A program made the position numbers and the translations under genes. Positions 43,270 through 53,949 of a stretch of DNA of 64,000 nt are shown here, in pieces. A model generated the notes under the pieces. That model was not told where the DNA came from, did not search any database, and saw nothing but the letters and a program-made list of their open reading frames with translations. Position 1 is the first letter of the stretch, and each line of letters starts with the position of its first letter. The stretch comes from Aquabacterium fontiphilum (GTDB lineage: Bacteria; Pseudomonadota; Gammaproteobacteria; Burkholderiales; Burkholderiaceae_C). The DNA lies in NCBI RefSeq assembly GCF_009909205.1, contig NZ_JAAAPN010000003.1, positions 186,001-250,000 on the forward strand. The letters run 5' to 3'.

Positions 43270-44331
43270 ATGACCGATTCGCTGACGCTTTATCTGGGTT
43301 TGCTGGGGGCAGCCGTGTTGCTGCTGGTGCTGGTACACGGTTGGTGGCAGGCGCGCCGCACGGCGGCCCGCCAGCCCAAGCGGGTTCCCATGGAGCCGGT
43401 CGACCCCTTGGCCGCGAGCCTGGACGACATCCCGACCCAACCCATGGATGCGCCTGGCGGTGACGCGCGGGACGGCATGCCCGGCGGCGCGCCGCCGGTG
43501 CGGCGTGGTGGCGTACGGCTGGATCCGCTGGTCGACGCCATCGCTGTGCTCACACTGGAGTCGCCGCTCAGCGGTGACCACATCCTGCTGCACGTGCCGC
43601 CTACCCGCCGTGCAGGCAGCAAGCCCATGCTGATTGAAGCGCAGCGCGTGGACGGTGGCGAATGGGAGCCGCCTCAGGCCGGCGTGCTGTACCGCGAGCT
43701 CCAGGCAGGCGTCCTGATGGCCAATCGCACGGGCAGCCTCAACGAGATCGAATACTCCGAGTTCGTGCAGAAGGTGCAGACGATGGCCGATGCACTGGGC
43801 GCGGCAGTGGAGTTCCCTGACATGCTCGACATCGTGGGTCGGGCCAAGGAACTTGACGCCTTTGCTGGCGCCCACGATGCCCAACTCGCGCTGCGCCTGC
43901 GCGCCCGCGGCAGCGCGTGGTCGGTCGGCTATGTGCAGCAGCAGGCGGCTCGCCACGGCTTTGTTCCTGGCGCCCTGCCGGGCCGGCTGGTGCTGCCTGC
44001 CACCGAAGACGGCGCCCCGCCTGTGCTGACATTGCAATACGACGCCCAGGCCGCGTTTGCCGAAGACCCGGAAGAGGCGACGGTGCGCGAGCTGGTGCTG
44101 GCCTTTGACGTGCCGCAGACCGGGCAAGAGCACCAGCCCTTCAAGGCCTGGTGCGCAGCGGGCGAGGTGCTGTCGATGGCGCTGGATGCTGGCATGACCG
44201 ATGACCAGGGCCATCCGTTCACGCCGGCTGCCTTTGCCTCGATCGAGGCCGAGCTGGAGCGCCTGTACGCCGCCCTGTCTGCGCGCGACCTGGCCGCTGG
44301 CGCTGCCACCACCCGTCGACTGTTCAGCTGA
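43270..44331 (+). CDS. zipA: ZipA-like cell division protein (FtsZ-binding domain)
   Basis: This 353-residue bitopic protein has one N-terminal transmembrane helix (LTLYLGLLGAAVLLLVLVHGW), a basic then Pro/Asp-rich linker, and a C-terminal domain (about residues 200-345). Features of the ZipA FtsZ-binding fold are seen there: LVLAFDVPQTG and the terminal PFTPAAFASIEAELERLYAAL. Sequence identity to E. coli ZipA looks low, so the assignment leans on topology and on the smc-zipA-ligA order found in this group. It starts 13 bases after the smc stop and ends 6 bases before ligA. Confidence 0.75.
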   Translation: MTDSLTLYLGLLGAAVLLLVLVHGWWQARRTAARQPKRVPMEPVDPLAASLDDIPTQPMDAPGGDARDGMPGGAPPVRRGGVRLDPLVDAIAVLTLESPLSGDHILLHVPPTRRAGSKPMLIEAQRVDGGEWEPPQAGVLYRELQAGVLMANRTGSLNEIEYSEFVQKVQTMADALGAAVEFPDMLDIVGRAKELDAFAGAHDAQLALRLRARGSAWSVGYVQQQAARHGFVPGALPGRLVLPATEDGAPPVLTLQYDAQAAFAEDPEEATVRELVLAFDVPQTGQEHQPFKAWCAAGEVLSMALDAGMTDDQGHPFTPAAFASIEAELERLYAALSARDLAAGAATTRRLFS

Positions 44332-46425
<2,094 letters not shown>

Positions 46426-46505
46426 CGCGGCATTTGCCACGCGCAGGCGCACACCTGCGCTCACAAGGGCTTGGCGCGGCGCACACGTCCGCCCACAATC
46501 AGGTC

Positions 46506-47117
46506 ATGACACACGACACCGTGTCCGCCTTTGTGCTGTTGCTGCTGGTGCTCGATCCCTTCGGCACCCTGCCGGTGTTCATGTCGGTGATGTCGAGCGT
46601 GCCGCCACGCCGCCGGGTGTGGGTGGCGCTGCGTGAATCCGGTGTGGCGCTGGCCGTGCTCATGCTGTTCATGCTCGGTGGCGAGGCGTTCTTGCGGTTG
46701 TTGCGCCTGTCCGAGCGTTCGCTGGAAGTGGCGGGCGGCGTGATCCTGCTGCTGATCGCGATCCGCATCATCTTTGGTTCGGGTCAGCGGCTGTTTGACG
46801 AGGTGCGCGCCGACGCGGGGCAGCGCGAGCCGCTTGTCTTTCCGGTGGCCGTGCCCCTGCTGGCCGGTCCTTCTGCCATGGCCACGGTGATGTTGCTGGC
46901 TTCGCGTCAGCCCGCGCAACTGGCCAACTGGGTGTTGGCGCTGGTGGCAGCCATGGCCGTTTGCGCCGTGGTGCTCATGGCCAGTGACCGGCTCAACCGC
47001 TGGCTGGGCGAATCGGTTGTGTCGGCCATCGAGAAGCTGATGGGGCTGATTCTGTGTGCCGTGGCGGTCGAGATGATCCTGGCAGGCCTGACGCGCTACT
47101 TCGGCTTTGCCACCTGA
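46506..47117 (+). CDS. MarC family (UPF0056) membrane protein
   Basis: This 203-residue protein has about six hydrophobic segments. The MarC/YchE family signature is visible in VLDPFGTLPVFMSV near the N-terminus and again in FPVAVPLLAGPSAMATVM, the inverted repeat of the fold. Despite the name, the family is not shown to give multiple antibiotic resistance, and its substrate is unknown. The ATG at 46506 is preferred to one at 46434 that adds 24 non-family residues. It follows ligA by 80 bases and is convergent with the DUF2237 gene. Confidence 0.88.
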   Translation: MTHDTVSAFVLLLLVLDPFGTLPVFMSVMSSVPPRRRVWVALRESGVALAVLMLFMLGGEAFLRLLRLSERSLEVAGGVILLLIAIRIIFGSGQRLFDEVRADAGQREPLVFPVAVPLLAGPSAMATVMLLASRQPAQLANWVLALVAAMAVCAVVLMASDRLNRWLGESVVSAIEKLMGLILCAVAVEMILAGLTRYFGFAT

Positions 47118-47140
47118 TGCTGTCCGAAACTGGCGCGCGC

Positions 47141-47542
47141 TCAGTCGGGCGTGTCCTCTGACGGGGCCCCCACCGCGAACGACTGCAGCAGCTCCAGCGG
47201 AATGGTTTCAAGTGCGGCTTCGTGGGTTGCCTCGAGCACCACGGGGGGCGCCACTCCGGCCCGCCATGCTTCCAGCCAGCGCGCCGCACACAGGCACCAC
47301 CGGTCGCCCGGCCTGAGCCCGGCAAAGCGCCATTCGGGGCGTGGGGTGATCAAGTCGTTGCCGCGGCTCAGCGAGAAACTCAGAAATTCCTGCGTGACCC
47401 GGGCGCAGACCACGTGGCGGCCGTCGTCCTCGGGGCGCGTGCGGCAGCAGCCATCGCGGAAATAGCCGGTCAGGGGCGCGTAAGAACAGGCGCGCAGCGG
47501 GCCGCCGAGCACGTTGCGACCCGGAGTGAGCTCGATCGACAT
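47141..47542 (-). CDS. DUF2237 family protein
   Basis: This 133-residue protein is conserved across bacteria with no known function. Family motifs are clear: NVLGGPLRACSYAPLTGYFRDGCC near the N-terminus, then GRHVVCARVTQEFLSFS, RGNDLITPRP, PGDRWCLCAARW, and the C-terminal APPVVLEATHEAALE. Several Cys residues, in CC, VCA and CLCA, are invariant-looking and may bind metal. It is convergent with marC and has no obvious partner; qmcA lies upstream. Confidence 0.85.
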   Translation of the reverse strand: MSIELTPGRNVLGGPLRACSYAPLTGYFRDGCCRTRPEDDGRHVVCARVTQEFLSFSLSRGNDLITPRPEWRFAGLRPGDRWCLCAARWLEAWRAGVAPPVVLEATHEAALETIPLELLQSFAVGAPSEDTPD

Positions 47543-47595
47543 CTACAACTGGCCAGACGGCAGGAACGAAGGGAAGGGCGAATGGAAGCGGGGCG

Positions 47596-48510
47596 TCAGG
47601 CCTTGGGGGTGCCGCGCTGCACCAGGGTCATGGCGGTGCCGATCAGGCCAGACAGATCGCTCATGTTACTGGGAACAATGAGGGTGTTGTTCTTCTGGGC
47701 CAGTTGCGCGAAGGCGTCCACCGCGCGCTCGGCCACCTTGAGGCTCACCGCGTCCTGGCCGCCCGGCGACTGGATGGCGGCCGCCACCTTGCGCAGCGCG
47801 TCCGCCGTGGCCTCGGCCAATGCCGTGATCGCGGCGGCCTCACCCTGGGCCTTGTTGATCTCGGCCTGCTTCTCGCCCTCGGAGCGGGCAATGAAGGCCT
47901 CGCGTTCGCCGGTGGCGATGTTGATCTGCTCCTGGCGGCGGCCTTCGGAGGCGGCAATCAAGGCGCGCTTCTCGCGCTCGGCCGTGATCTGGGCCTGCAT
48001 GGCGCGCAGAATCTCGGCCGGGGGCGTCAGATCCTTGATTTCGTAGCGCAACACCTTCACGCCCCAGCTCGAGGCCGCTTCGTCAAGCGCGGCCACCACG
48101 GCGGCGTTGATCAGCTCACGTTCCTCGAAGGTCTTGTCCAGCTCCATGCGACCGATCACGCTGCGCAGCGTGGTTTGGGCCAACTGGGTGATGGCCGAGA
48201 TGTAGTCGGACGAGCCGTAGCTGGCGCGCATCGGATCGGTCACCTGGAAATAGAGGATGCCGTCGACCTGCAGCTGTGTGTTGTCCTTGGTGATGCAGAC
48301 CTGGCTGGGCACGTCCAGCGGGATCTCCTTGAGCGAGTGCTTATAGGCCAGCCGATCGACGAAGGGCACGATGATGTTGAGGCCCGGGGTCAGCGTGGCG
48401 TGGTACTTGCCCAGCCGTTCGACCACCCAGGCATTCTGTTGAGGCACCACCTTGAGCGATTTCGCCACGAAGATGACCGCGATGACCAGCAGGATGATGG
48501 CGATTTCCAT
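47596..48510 (-). CDS. qmcA: SPFH/band 7 protein, QmcA-like (paraslipin)
   Basis: This 304-residue membrane scaffold protein of the stomatin/prohibitin/flotillin superfamily has one N-terminal transmembrane helix (IAIILLVIAVIFVA). The SPFH domain follows (VVPQQNAWVVERLGKYHATLTPGLNIIVPFVDR). A long Ala/Glu-rich coiled coil (about residues 170-250) mediates oligomers. Its start is 3 bases after the nfeD stop, the standard QmcA-NfeD pair, as with E. coli qmcA-ybbJ. NfeD partners are thought to act with SPFH proteins in membrane microdomains. Confidence 0.92.
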   Translation of the reverse strand: MEIAIILLVIAVIFVAKSLKVVPQQNAWVVERLGKYHATLTPGLNIIVPFVDRLAYKHSLKEIPLDVPSQVCITKDNTQLQVDGILYFQVTDPMRASYGSSDYISAITQLAQTTLRSVIGRMELDKTFEERELINAAVVAALDEAASSWGVKVLRYEIKDLTPPAEILRAMQAQITAEREKRALIAASEGRRQEQINIATGEREAFIARSEGEKQAEINKAQGEAAAITALAEATADALRKVAAAIQSPGGQDAVSLKVAERAVDAFAQLAQKNNTLIVPSNMSDLSGLIGTAMTLVQRGTPKA

Positions 48511-48513
48511 GGA

Positions 48514-48954
48514 TCAGATCCTTTCGATGATGAGGTGATTGGACTCGACCGCGACGATGCGGTGCGGGCCAGTGACCGGCTGGCTGCCGGGCGCGGGCAG
48601 GGCCGTCCAGTCTGAGCCCCGGTAGTGCACGCGTGTGCGCCCGTCCTCGCCCCACGCGGTCACCATGACGGTGGCACCGACGTCCAGGTGATCCGGATCG
48701 CCGGCAGGCGCCGTAGCCCCGGCGGGAGCGGTGTGATCCAGCCGCTTCTGTCGGATGCGGTGCCAATACCAGACGGCGCCCCCGCCCACGACGGCCGCTG
48801 CCGTGATCTGCCAGGGCAAGGACAGACCCAGCCACGCCGCCGCGCCGCCAAAGGTGGCGCCCAGGGCCAGCATCAGCAGGTAGAACGATCCCGACACCAG
48901 TTCGAGCGCCACGAGGACGCCAACCAGAATCCACCAGACAAGCGAGTCAGACAT
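48514..48954 (-). CDS. NfeD family membrane protein
   Basis: This 146-residue protein has three hydrophobic segments in its first 75 residues (WWILVGVLVALELV, YLLMLALGATFGGAAAWL, ITAAAVVGGGAVW) and a C-terminal OB-fold-like domain (DVGATVMVTAW, RVHYRGSDWTA). It is of the short NfeD/YbbJ type without a protease domain. It is upstream of qmcA in an operon. A TACACT at 48989-48984 on the minus strand could be the -10 box of the pair. Confidence 0.9.
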   Translation of the reverse strand: MSDSLVWWILVGVLVALELVSGSFYLLMLALGATFGGAAAWLGLSLPWQITAAAVVGGGAVWYWHRIRQKRLDHTAPAGATAPAGDPDHLDVGATVMVTAWGEDGRTRVHYRGSDWTALPAPGSQPVTGPHRIVAVESNHLIIERI

Positions 48955-49160
48955 GATGCACAGCAGGGCAGACGATGCGGTCTAGTGTAGGGCCAGGGCG
49001 GCGCGGCGTCGTCAGATGTGCCTCCTTCTCTTGGGGGTGGGCCTTGATGCCTGACAGGACAAAACTTCACGCAAAAACCCTACACTTCGCGTCTCGCTTG
49101 CGCGCGGGTCGCCCGTGCGTTGTCTTTGCTGCCTGAATCCTGCTGCCTGAAGGGTCGCCC

Positions 49161-51434
49161 ATGCTGCGTTTCCATTTCCCCATCGTCATCATTGACGAGG
49201 ATTTCCGCTCCGAGAACACCTCGGGCCTGGGCATTCGCGCCCTGGCCGATGCCATTCAGAAGGAAGGCTTCGAGGTGCTGGGCGTGACCAGCTATGGCGA
49301 TCTGGCCCAGTTCGCCCAGCAGCAAAGCCGCGCCAGTGCCTTCATCCTGTCGATCGACGACGAAGAGTTCACACATGGACCGGAACTGGATCCGGCCGTG
49401 GTCAATCTGCGCAAGTTCATTGAAGAAATCCGCTTCAAGAACAACAATATCCCGATCTACCTGTACGGCGAGACGCGCACCTCGGAGCACATTCCGAACG
49501 ACATCCTGCGCGAGCTGCACGGCTTCATCCACATGTTCGAGGACACGCCCGAGTTCGTGGCACGTCACATCATCCGTGAGGCCAAAAGCTACCTCGACGG
49601 TCTCGCGCCGCCGTTCTTCAAGGCGCTGATGGACTACGCGCAGGACGGCTCGTACTCGTGGCACTGCCCGGGTCACTCGGGCGGCGTGGCCTTTCTGAAG
49701 AGCCCGGTGGGCCAGATGTTCCACCAGTTCTTCGGCGAAAACATGCTGCGCGCCGACGTGTGCAACGCCGTGGAAGAGCTCGGCCAACTGCTCGACCACA
49801 CCGGCCCGGTGTACGAGTCGGAAAAGAACGCCGCCCGCATCTTCAATGCGGATCACTGCTTCTTCGTCACCAACGGCACGTCGACCTCCAACAAGATGGT
49901 CTGGCACCACACCGTGGCGCCGGGCGATGTGGTCGTGGTCGACCGCAACTGCCACAAGTCCATCCTGCACTCGATCATCATGACGGGTGCCATCCCCGTC
50001 TTTCTGACGCCCACGCGCAACCACTTCGGCATCATCGGGCCCATCCCGAAGAGCGAGTTCGAGCCAGCCACCATCCGCAAGAAGATCGCCGCCAACCCGC
50101 TGCTCAAGGGGGTGGACGCGAAAAAGGTCAAGCCGCGCATCCTGACGCTGACACAGAGCACCTACGACGGCGTGCTCTACAACACCGAAACCATCAAGGC
50201 CACGCTGGACGGCTGGATCGACAACCTCCACTTCGACGAGGCCTGGCTGCCGCATGCGGCTTTCCACAAGTTCTACGGCATGTACCACGCCATGGGCAAG
50301 GGCCGCGGCCGTCCCAAGCAGGCGGTGGTTTACTCCACGCAGTCCACGCACAAGCTGCTGGCCGGCATCTCGCAGGCCTCCCACGTGCTGGTGCAGGATT
50401 CACAGAACGTGCAACTGGATCGCAACCTCTTCAACGAGGCTTACCTGATGCACACCTCGACCTCGCCGCAGTACGCGATCATCGCCAGCTGTGACGTGGC
50501 TGCGGCCATGATGGAGCCGCCCGGCGGCACCGCGCTGGTGGAAGAGAGCATCAAAGAGGCGCTGGACTTCCGCCGCGCCATGCGCAAGGTCGAGAAAGAG
50601 TACGGCAAGGACTGGTGGTTCAAGGTCTGGGGCCCGGACAAGATCGCCGCCGACGACATCGGCAAGCCGTCGGACTGGGTGCTCAAGGCCAACGAGAAGT
50701 GGCACGGCTTCGGCAACCTGGCCGACGGGTTCAACATGCTCGACCCCATCAAGTCGACCATCATCACCCCGGGCCTGGATGTGTCGGGCAAGTTTGCCAA
50801 GGCCGGCATCCCTGCGGCCATCGTGACGAAGTACCTCGCCGAACACGGCGTGGTGGTCGAAAAGACCGGCCTGTACAGCTTCTTCATCATGTTCACCATC
50901 GGCATCACCAAGGGCCGCTGGAACACGATGCTGACCGCGCTGCAGCAGTTCAAGGACGACTACGACAAAAACCAGCCCATCTGGCGCGTGCTGCCCGAGT
51001 TCTGCCGCAAGCATCCGCGCTATGAGCGCATGGGCCTGCGTGACCTGTGCCAGAGCGTACATGAGGCCTACGCCAAGGGCGACATCGCCCGCCTGACAAC
51101 CGAGGTTTACTTGTCGGGCCTGGAGCCGGCCATGAAGCCATCGGATGCCTACGCCTGCATCGCACGGCGCCAGACCGAACGCGTTGACATCGAGGCGCTG
51201 GAAGGCCGCATCACCACGTCGCTGCTGACGCCGTATCCGCCGGGCATTCCGCTGTTGATCCCGGGCGAGCGCTTCAACAAGAAGATTGTCGACTTCCTGA
51301 AGTTCACGCAGGTGTTCAACGCAGCCTTCCCCGGATTCGCCACGGACGTGCACGGCCTGGTGGCCGAAGAACGCCCCGACGGCTCACTGCGCTACTACGT
51401 GGACTGCGTCAAGCAGGACGCTGTGGGCAACTGA
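49161..51434 (+). CDS. Orn/Lys/Arg decarboxylase, class I (PLP)
   Basis: This is a large fold-type I PLP decarboxylase of 757 residues. It has an N-terminal wing (receiver-like, to about residue 130) and a core domain with HCPGHSGG, THSTS-like TNGTSTSNKMV and FDEAWLPHAAFH. The PLP Lys is in STQSTHKLLAGISQAS (near residue 397), and the C-terminal domain has LTPYPPGIPLLIPGER. Such enzymes make agmatine, cadaverine or putrescine with release of CO2, and help in acid resistance or polyamine synthesis. I cannot tell the substrate from sequence. No antiporter gene (adiC/cadB type) is adjacent, which argues against a classical acid-resistance operon. Confidence 0.92.
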   Translation: MLRFHFPIVIIDEDFRSENTSGLGIRALADAIQKEGFEVLGVTSYGDLAQFAQQQSRASAFILSIDDEEFTHGPELDPAVVNLRKFIEEIRFKNNNIPIYLYGETRTSEHIPNDILRELHGFIHMFEDTPEFVARHIIREAKSYLDGLAPPFFKALMDYAQDGSYSWHCPGHSGGVAFLKSPVGQMFHQFFGENMLRADVCNAVEELGQLLDHTGPVYESEKNAARIFNADHCFFVTNGTSTSNKMVWHHTVAPGDVVVVDRNCHKSILHSIIMTGAIPVFLTPTRNHFGIIGPIPKSEFEPATIRKKIAANPLLKGVDAKKVKPRILTLTQSTYDGVLYNTETIKATLDGWIDNLHFDEAWLPHAAFHKFYGMYHAMGKGRGRPKQAVVYSTQSTHKLLAGISQASHVLVQDSQNVQLDRNLFNEAYLMHTSTSPQYAIIASCDVAAAMMEPPGGTALVEESIKEALDFRRAMRKVEKEYGKDWWFKVWGPDKIAADDIGKPSDWVLKANEKWHGFGNLADGFNMLDPIKSTIITPGLDVSGKFAKAGIPAAIVTKYLAEHGVVVEKTGLYSFFIMFTIGITKGRWNTMLTALQQFKDDYDKNQPIWRVLPEFCRKHPRYERMGLRDLCQSVHEAYAKGDIARLTTEVYLSGLEPAMKPSDAYACIARRQTERVDIEALEGRITTSLLTPYPPGIPLLIPGERFNKKIVDFLKFTQVFNAAFPGFATDVHGLVAEERPDGSLRYYVDCVKQDAVGN

Positions 51435-51479
51435 GGGGAGGGTGCGCCGGGCGGCGCGTCCACCAGCAGCGGCGCTGGC

Positions 51480-52103
51480 TCAGGGCAGCATCAATGTGAA
51501 CAGGGTGCCTCGCTCGGGCGATGAGGTCAGAGACGTGCTCCCCACTCGCGCTCCATTGCGATGCGCATGGGCCACGGCTTCGGCGAGCGCCGTGCCCAGC
51601 CCGGTGGCGTGATGTCGCCCTGGATCGGTGGCGCCCAGGCCCGCGCCATCGTCGTGCACCGTCCAGACAAGCCAGCCATCGACCGCGCGGACCTGTACCT
51701 TCACCTCGCGGTTGGCGAAGCGGATGGCGTTGTGGATGGCCGCGTCCAGGGCCAGTTGCACCAGCCGACGGTCGAAGTACCAGAAGGGCGGCGTGTCCGG
51801 GTGGGGGACGAGCTCGATGCGGATCGGGCTGTCCTCGGCCTGCAGCTTGAGGTACCAGATGCGTGTCAGTGCTTCCAGCAGGTCATGGGGGCACTCATCC
51901 TCGCTCATGACGCGTAGACCGTCGCGCTCGGCGCCATAGAGGGTCAGAAACTGGATGAACTGACGTCGCAGGTCCGTGCAATGAATGTGCGCCCGTTGTG
52001 CCAGCACCGGCGTGGGCTCGTCAATGAGTTGCGCGAGTTCAGACTCCAGCCCGCCCAGGGCGTTCTTCAGGTCGTGCGCGATGAGGGCGAGCGCTTCACT
52101 CAT
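51480..52103 (-). CDS. cytosolic sensor histidine kinase-like protein
   Basis: This 207-residue protein has no transmembrane segment. It starts MSEALALIAHDLKNALGGLE, with the likely phospho-acceptor His10 in a HDLKN box, and ends in a HATPase domain: N box (AAIHNAIRFA), G1 (DDGAGLGA), and G2 (TGLGTALAEAVAHAHR). It has no sensor domain at all. It lies 1 base after the REC-TPR gene, which is probably its partner. An ATP-binding protein without kinase activity is possible. Tandem GC-rich hairpins (51444-51478) lie after its stop, without T-runs. Confidence 0.83.
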   Translation of the reverse strand: MSEALALIAHDLKNALGGLESELAQLIDEPTPVLAQRAHIHCTDLRRQFIQFLTLYGAERDGLRVMSEDECPHDLLEALTRIWYLKLQAEDSPIRIELVPHPDTPPFWYFDRRLVQLALDAAIHNAIRFANREVKVQVRAVDGWLVWTVHDDGAGLGATDPGRHHATGLGTALAEAVAHAHRNGARVGSTSLTSSPERGTLFTLMLP

Positions 52104-52104
52104 G

Positions 52105-53748
52105 TCAGTTCTGCATGGAGGCTTGCTCAAGCATCCCGATGGTTTCGCGGAAGTAGCGGCGCATGGTGTTGACGCGGTCGTGGCCGGGCAGCAGTTTGTC
52201 GAGGCGGGTCAGGTAGGTGCGCACGCGCTCGATGCGGGCGGAATCCAGGTCTTTCTTGAGACGCAAGGCCATACAGTTGATCTGAGCGGCCTGGAGCAGC
52301 ACGCCGGTGTTCTCCGGATACTCCTTCACCGCGGCTTCGATCGTCGTGACCGCCTCGTCGACGCGGCTATCGCGTAGCATGCGTCGTGCATCGGCTACCT
52401 TCTTTTGCAGGTCGGCCGCAGCAGATTCGATGACGGCCTCGATTTTGTCTTCGTGGCCCGTGTCGCGCAGTGCCTTGCTGATCATCTGCTTGATGCGCAG
52501 GTTCTCGTGGTCTGCGCTGATGGCGGTGCCGAGCAGCTTGAGTCCGGCGTCCTCGTTGCCCGTCATGATCTCTGCCTTGGCGAGCGCAACGGTGGCAAAG
52601 TCGGCCTTGCCCTTGCGCAGTGTCTCTCGTGCGCGGGCCATGGTCTTGGCGGCCTGTTCGGGCTGGCCACCCACGACCTCGGCCTGTGCCTGGATGGCCA
52701 GGGCCACGCTGTCGAAGGCAGGGTTGTTGCGGAAGCTGGTCTGGCCTTCGTTGAGCACCTTCATGGCGTCGACCGGGGCGCCGATGTCGACCAACGTCTG
52801 TGCCAGCAGCAGGTTGTCCTGAGGTTGTGCCACCACCGAGCCCTTGCTCGCCTTGGTGGCCTTGCTCAACGCGTCACGCGCGGTGTCGAGGTCGCCGTTG
52901 CGATAGGCGCTTTCGCCCAGTAGACGTTGACGACGTGCCGAGGGCACGACCAGCGCGGCATCGCGCAGAATCCACATGGCGCCTTCCGGGTCCCCGGTGG
53001 CTTCCATGGATTCGGCAATCACGTCGTAGGCGGCGACCGTTTTTTCGCCTTCACGGGATTCGATGATGTCGCGCGCGAGCTGTTTGGCTTCTTCGAATTC
53101 GCCCGCAGCCTTGTGCGCGCGTGCCAGGCCGAGTCGTGCCCAGGTCAGGTCGTTGCGCAACTCCAGCGCCGCGCGGTAGACGGCCTTGGCCTCTTCGTGC
53201 CGACCCAGCTTGAGCAACACGCTGCCCTTGGTCTGCAGCGCGCTCATGTACCAGCGGTTCTTGCGCGCCAGCACGGCGTCGCATTCAGTCAGGGCGCCAG
53301 GCAAGTCGTCCTTGCTCAGGCGCGTGTGCACGGCCAGCAGCGCGTCGCGCTTGTCGAGCATGGCCTTGAGGCGCTCTTCGATGTCGGTTGCGGTGATCGG
53401 TTTGAGCAGGTAGGCGTCAGGGTGCTGCTCGGTAGCAGCCGCCACGGACGCATAGCTGCTCTCGGCCGTGATCATGAAGAACAGGGTGTCAGGCGGCAGC
53501 AGCTTTTGCTCGCGCGCGTACTCGAACAACTGCTGACCGTCGGTCTTGCTGTTGAGGTTGTAGTCGCACAAGATCAGGTTGTAGCGCTTGCTGCGCAGGT
53601 TGCGCAAGGCATCGTCCGGTGTCGAGACGGCTTCGACCTTCGAGATACCCAGCAGGGCCAGGTGACCACGAAGCGTGCTTTGCTGCACCGCCATGTCATC
53701 GATGATGAGTGCGGTGAGATTGGAGTACGGGGTCACGGTGGTGGCCAT
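52105..53748 (-). CDS. response regulator receiver domain with TPR repeats
   Basis: This 547-residue protein has a REC domain (residues 10-130: acidic pair DD at 17-18, phosphorylation Asp62 in LILCDYNL, Thr/Ser in MITAES, Lys in YLLKPIT). A helical region with about nine tetratricopeptide-like repeats follows (roughly residues 145-500, e.g. AKAVYRAALELRNDLTWARLGLARAHKAAGE). No DNA-binding or enzymatic domain is seen, so the output is probably by protein contact. Gene pairing with the downstream kinase is strong (1-base gap). Confidence 0.88.
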   Translation of the reverse strand: MATTVTPYSNLTALIIDDMAVQQSTLRGHLALLGISKVEAVSTPDDALRNLRSKRYNLILCDYNLNSKTDGQQLFEYAREQKLLPPDTLFFMITAESSYASVAAATEQHPDAYLLKPITATDIEERLKAMLDKRDALLAVHTRLSKDDLPGALTECDAVLARKNRWYMSALQTKGSVLLKLGRHEEAKAVYRAALELRNDLTWARLGLARAHKAAGEFEEAKQLARDIIESREGEKTVAAYDVIAESMEATGDPEGAMWILRDAALVVPSARRQRLLGESAYRNGDLDTARDALSKATKASKGSVVAQPQDNLLLAQTLVDIGAPVDAMKVLNEGQTSFRNNPAFDSVALAIQAQAEVVGGQPEQAAKTMARARETLRKGKADFATVALAKAEIMTGNEDAGLKLLGTAISADHENLRIKQMISKALRDTGHEDKIEAVIESAAADLQKKVADARRMLRDSRVDEAVTTIEAAVKEYPENTGVLLQAAQINCMALRLKKDLDSARIERVRTYLTRLDKLLPGHDRVNTMRRYFRETIGMLEQASMQN

Positions 53749-53949
53749 GGCGTTACCGGGAAAGGGTCAAGGGGGCGTCGGGCTGACTGCGCGTGGTCGA
53801 ACTGCCTGTGATCCGTTCTTCGGACGGAAACGCCCCAAACTTGAGCGGCGCTTGCCGCATCATGAATCGCGGGCCGTGAGTTTCATCCAAAGAAAAAGGC
53901 GCCGGTGGGGCGCCTTTTCTGTCTGGTTGGGCTCAGCTCTCCGTGGGGC
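53749..53949. other. intergenic region between dnaJ and the REC-TPR gene
   Basis: The region of 201 bases holds the dnaJ terminator (53894-53918) and the presumed promoter for the REC-TPR/kinase pair. I found no convincing promoter for the latter. No gene is seen. Confidence 0.5.
53894..53918 (-). terminator. intrinsic terminator of the dnaK-dnaJ operon
   Basis: AAAAGGCGCC (53894-53903) pairs with GGCGCCTTTT (53909-53918) in a perfect 10-bp stem with a 5-base loop. On the minus strand it ends in a T-run and lies 32 bases after the dnaJ stop. The symmetric A/T ends make it bidirectional in form. Confidence 0.85.
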
